22,142 nucleotides of DNA from an uncultured Bacilli bacterium (GTDB lineage: Bacteria > Bacillota_I > Bacilli_A > RF39 > UBA660). How positions within the stretch are numbered: the first letter of the stretch is position 1; each line of letters begins with the position of its first letter. The notes beneath the pieces were generated by a model. The model was not told where the DNA came from, did not search any database, and worked only from the letters and a program-made list of their open reading frames with translations. Made by a program: the position numbers and the translations under genes. The stretch spans positions 1 to 22,142 of the forward strand of contig CANRKS010000008.1 of NCBI GenBank assembly GCA_947631285.1, read 5' to 3'. Of this stretch, positions 22,053 through 22,142 are shown piece by piece.

Positions 22053-22142
22053 GAATGAAAAAAAGGGCTCTAGGATTTCTAGTGTGAAGTAAAAATATCA
22101 AAAATGATATGCGAAAAAAAGAAAAGCAAGAATTTCTGGTGT

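Noticed and set aside
22095..22142. Start of another coding region (ATG at 22109 giving MRKKEKQEFLV) with a small ATATCA/TGATAT inverted repeat in front
   Set aside because: Only eleven codons remain before the window ends, there is no ribosome binding site, and a competing frame starts at 22104; it cannot be supported.

Overview
The window is a chromosomal stretch from a very AT-rich, low-GC Gram-positive-type bacterium. Long frames are intact with TGG tryptophan codons, so the standard bacterial code is in use rather than the UGA-Trp code of mycoplasmas. Cell-wall ligases (murC, murD), a class III (anaerobic) ribonucleotide reductase, AddAB-type recombination nucleases, a PduL acyltransferase and secreted Cys-containing proteins fit a walled, anaerobic, gut-type member of the Bacilli / RF39-like lineages. 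The taxon is inferred, not demonstrated. I see no rRNA, tRNA, CRISPR, transposase or phage genes.

Layout. (1) 140-2508: a divergent XRE-type regulator and a two-gene cassette encoding a small secreted/anchored protein (A1) and a larger one (B1). (2) 2509-2703: a small CxxC protein on the minus strand. (3) 2782-9782: a tightly packed plus-strand operon, pduL-dusB-addB-addA. (4) 9838-11761: an unrecognised membrane-anchored protein behind a consensus promoter, convergent with murC. (5) 11762-12072: a 311-bp gap with a widely spaced perfect 12-bp inverted repeat and the nrdD promoter. (6) 12073-15120: nrdD, a separate 63-aa glycyl-radical peptide, and nrdG. (7) 15170-17369: a 47-aa ribbon-helix-helix regulator diverging from a second A/B cassette (A2, B2). 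(8) 17482-19110: a secreted C1 cysteine protease with a sortase-like C-terminus. (9) 19170-22007: murD and a proline-rich single-pass membrane protein.

Two things stand out. First, the anaerobic reductase is split: the 758-aa NrdD carries the catalytic cysteines and a zinc-type motif but lacks the glycyl radical loop, which is encoded by the next gene (RITGYLVG, 63 aa) with its own strong ribosome binding site after three in-frame stop codons. NrdG would therefore have to activate a small detached radical subunit. Second, the two paralogous A/B cassettes are each preceded by a divergent tiny DNA-binding protein gene of an unrelated fold (XRE versus RHH), yet the promoters share a design: a perfect 7-3-7 inverted repeat covering the -35 box and a second related site about 46 bp downstream, with different operator sequences. 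This looks like parallel, insulated switches for paralogous surface proteins.

The rest is housekeeping: nucleotide and acyl-phosphate metabolism, tRNA dihydrouridylation, double-strand-break repair and peptidoglycan precursor synthesis. Most units end in clear hairpin terminators, several of which serve both strands.
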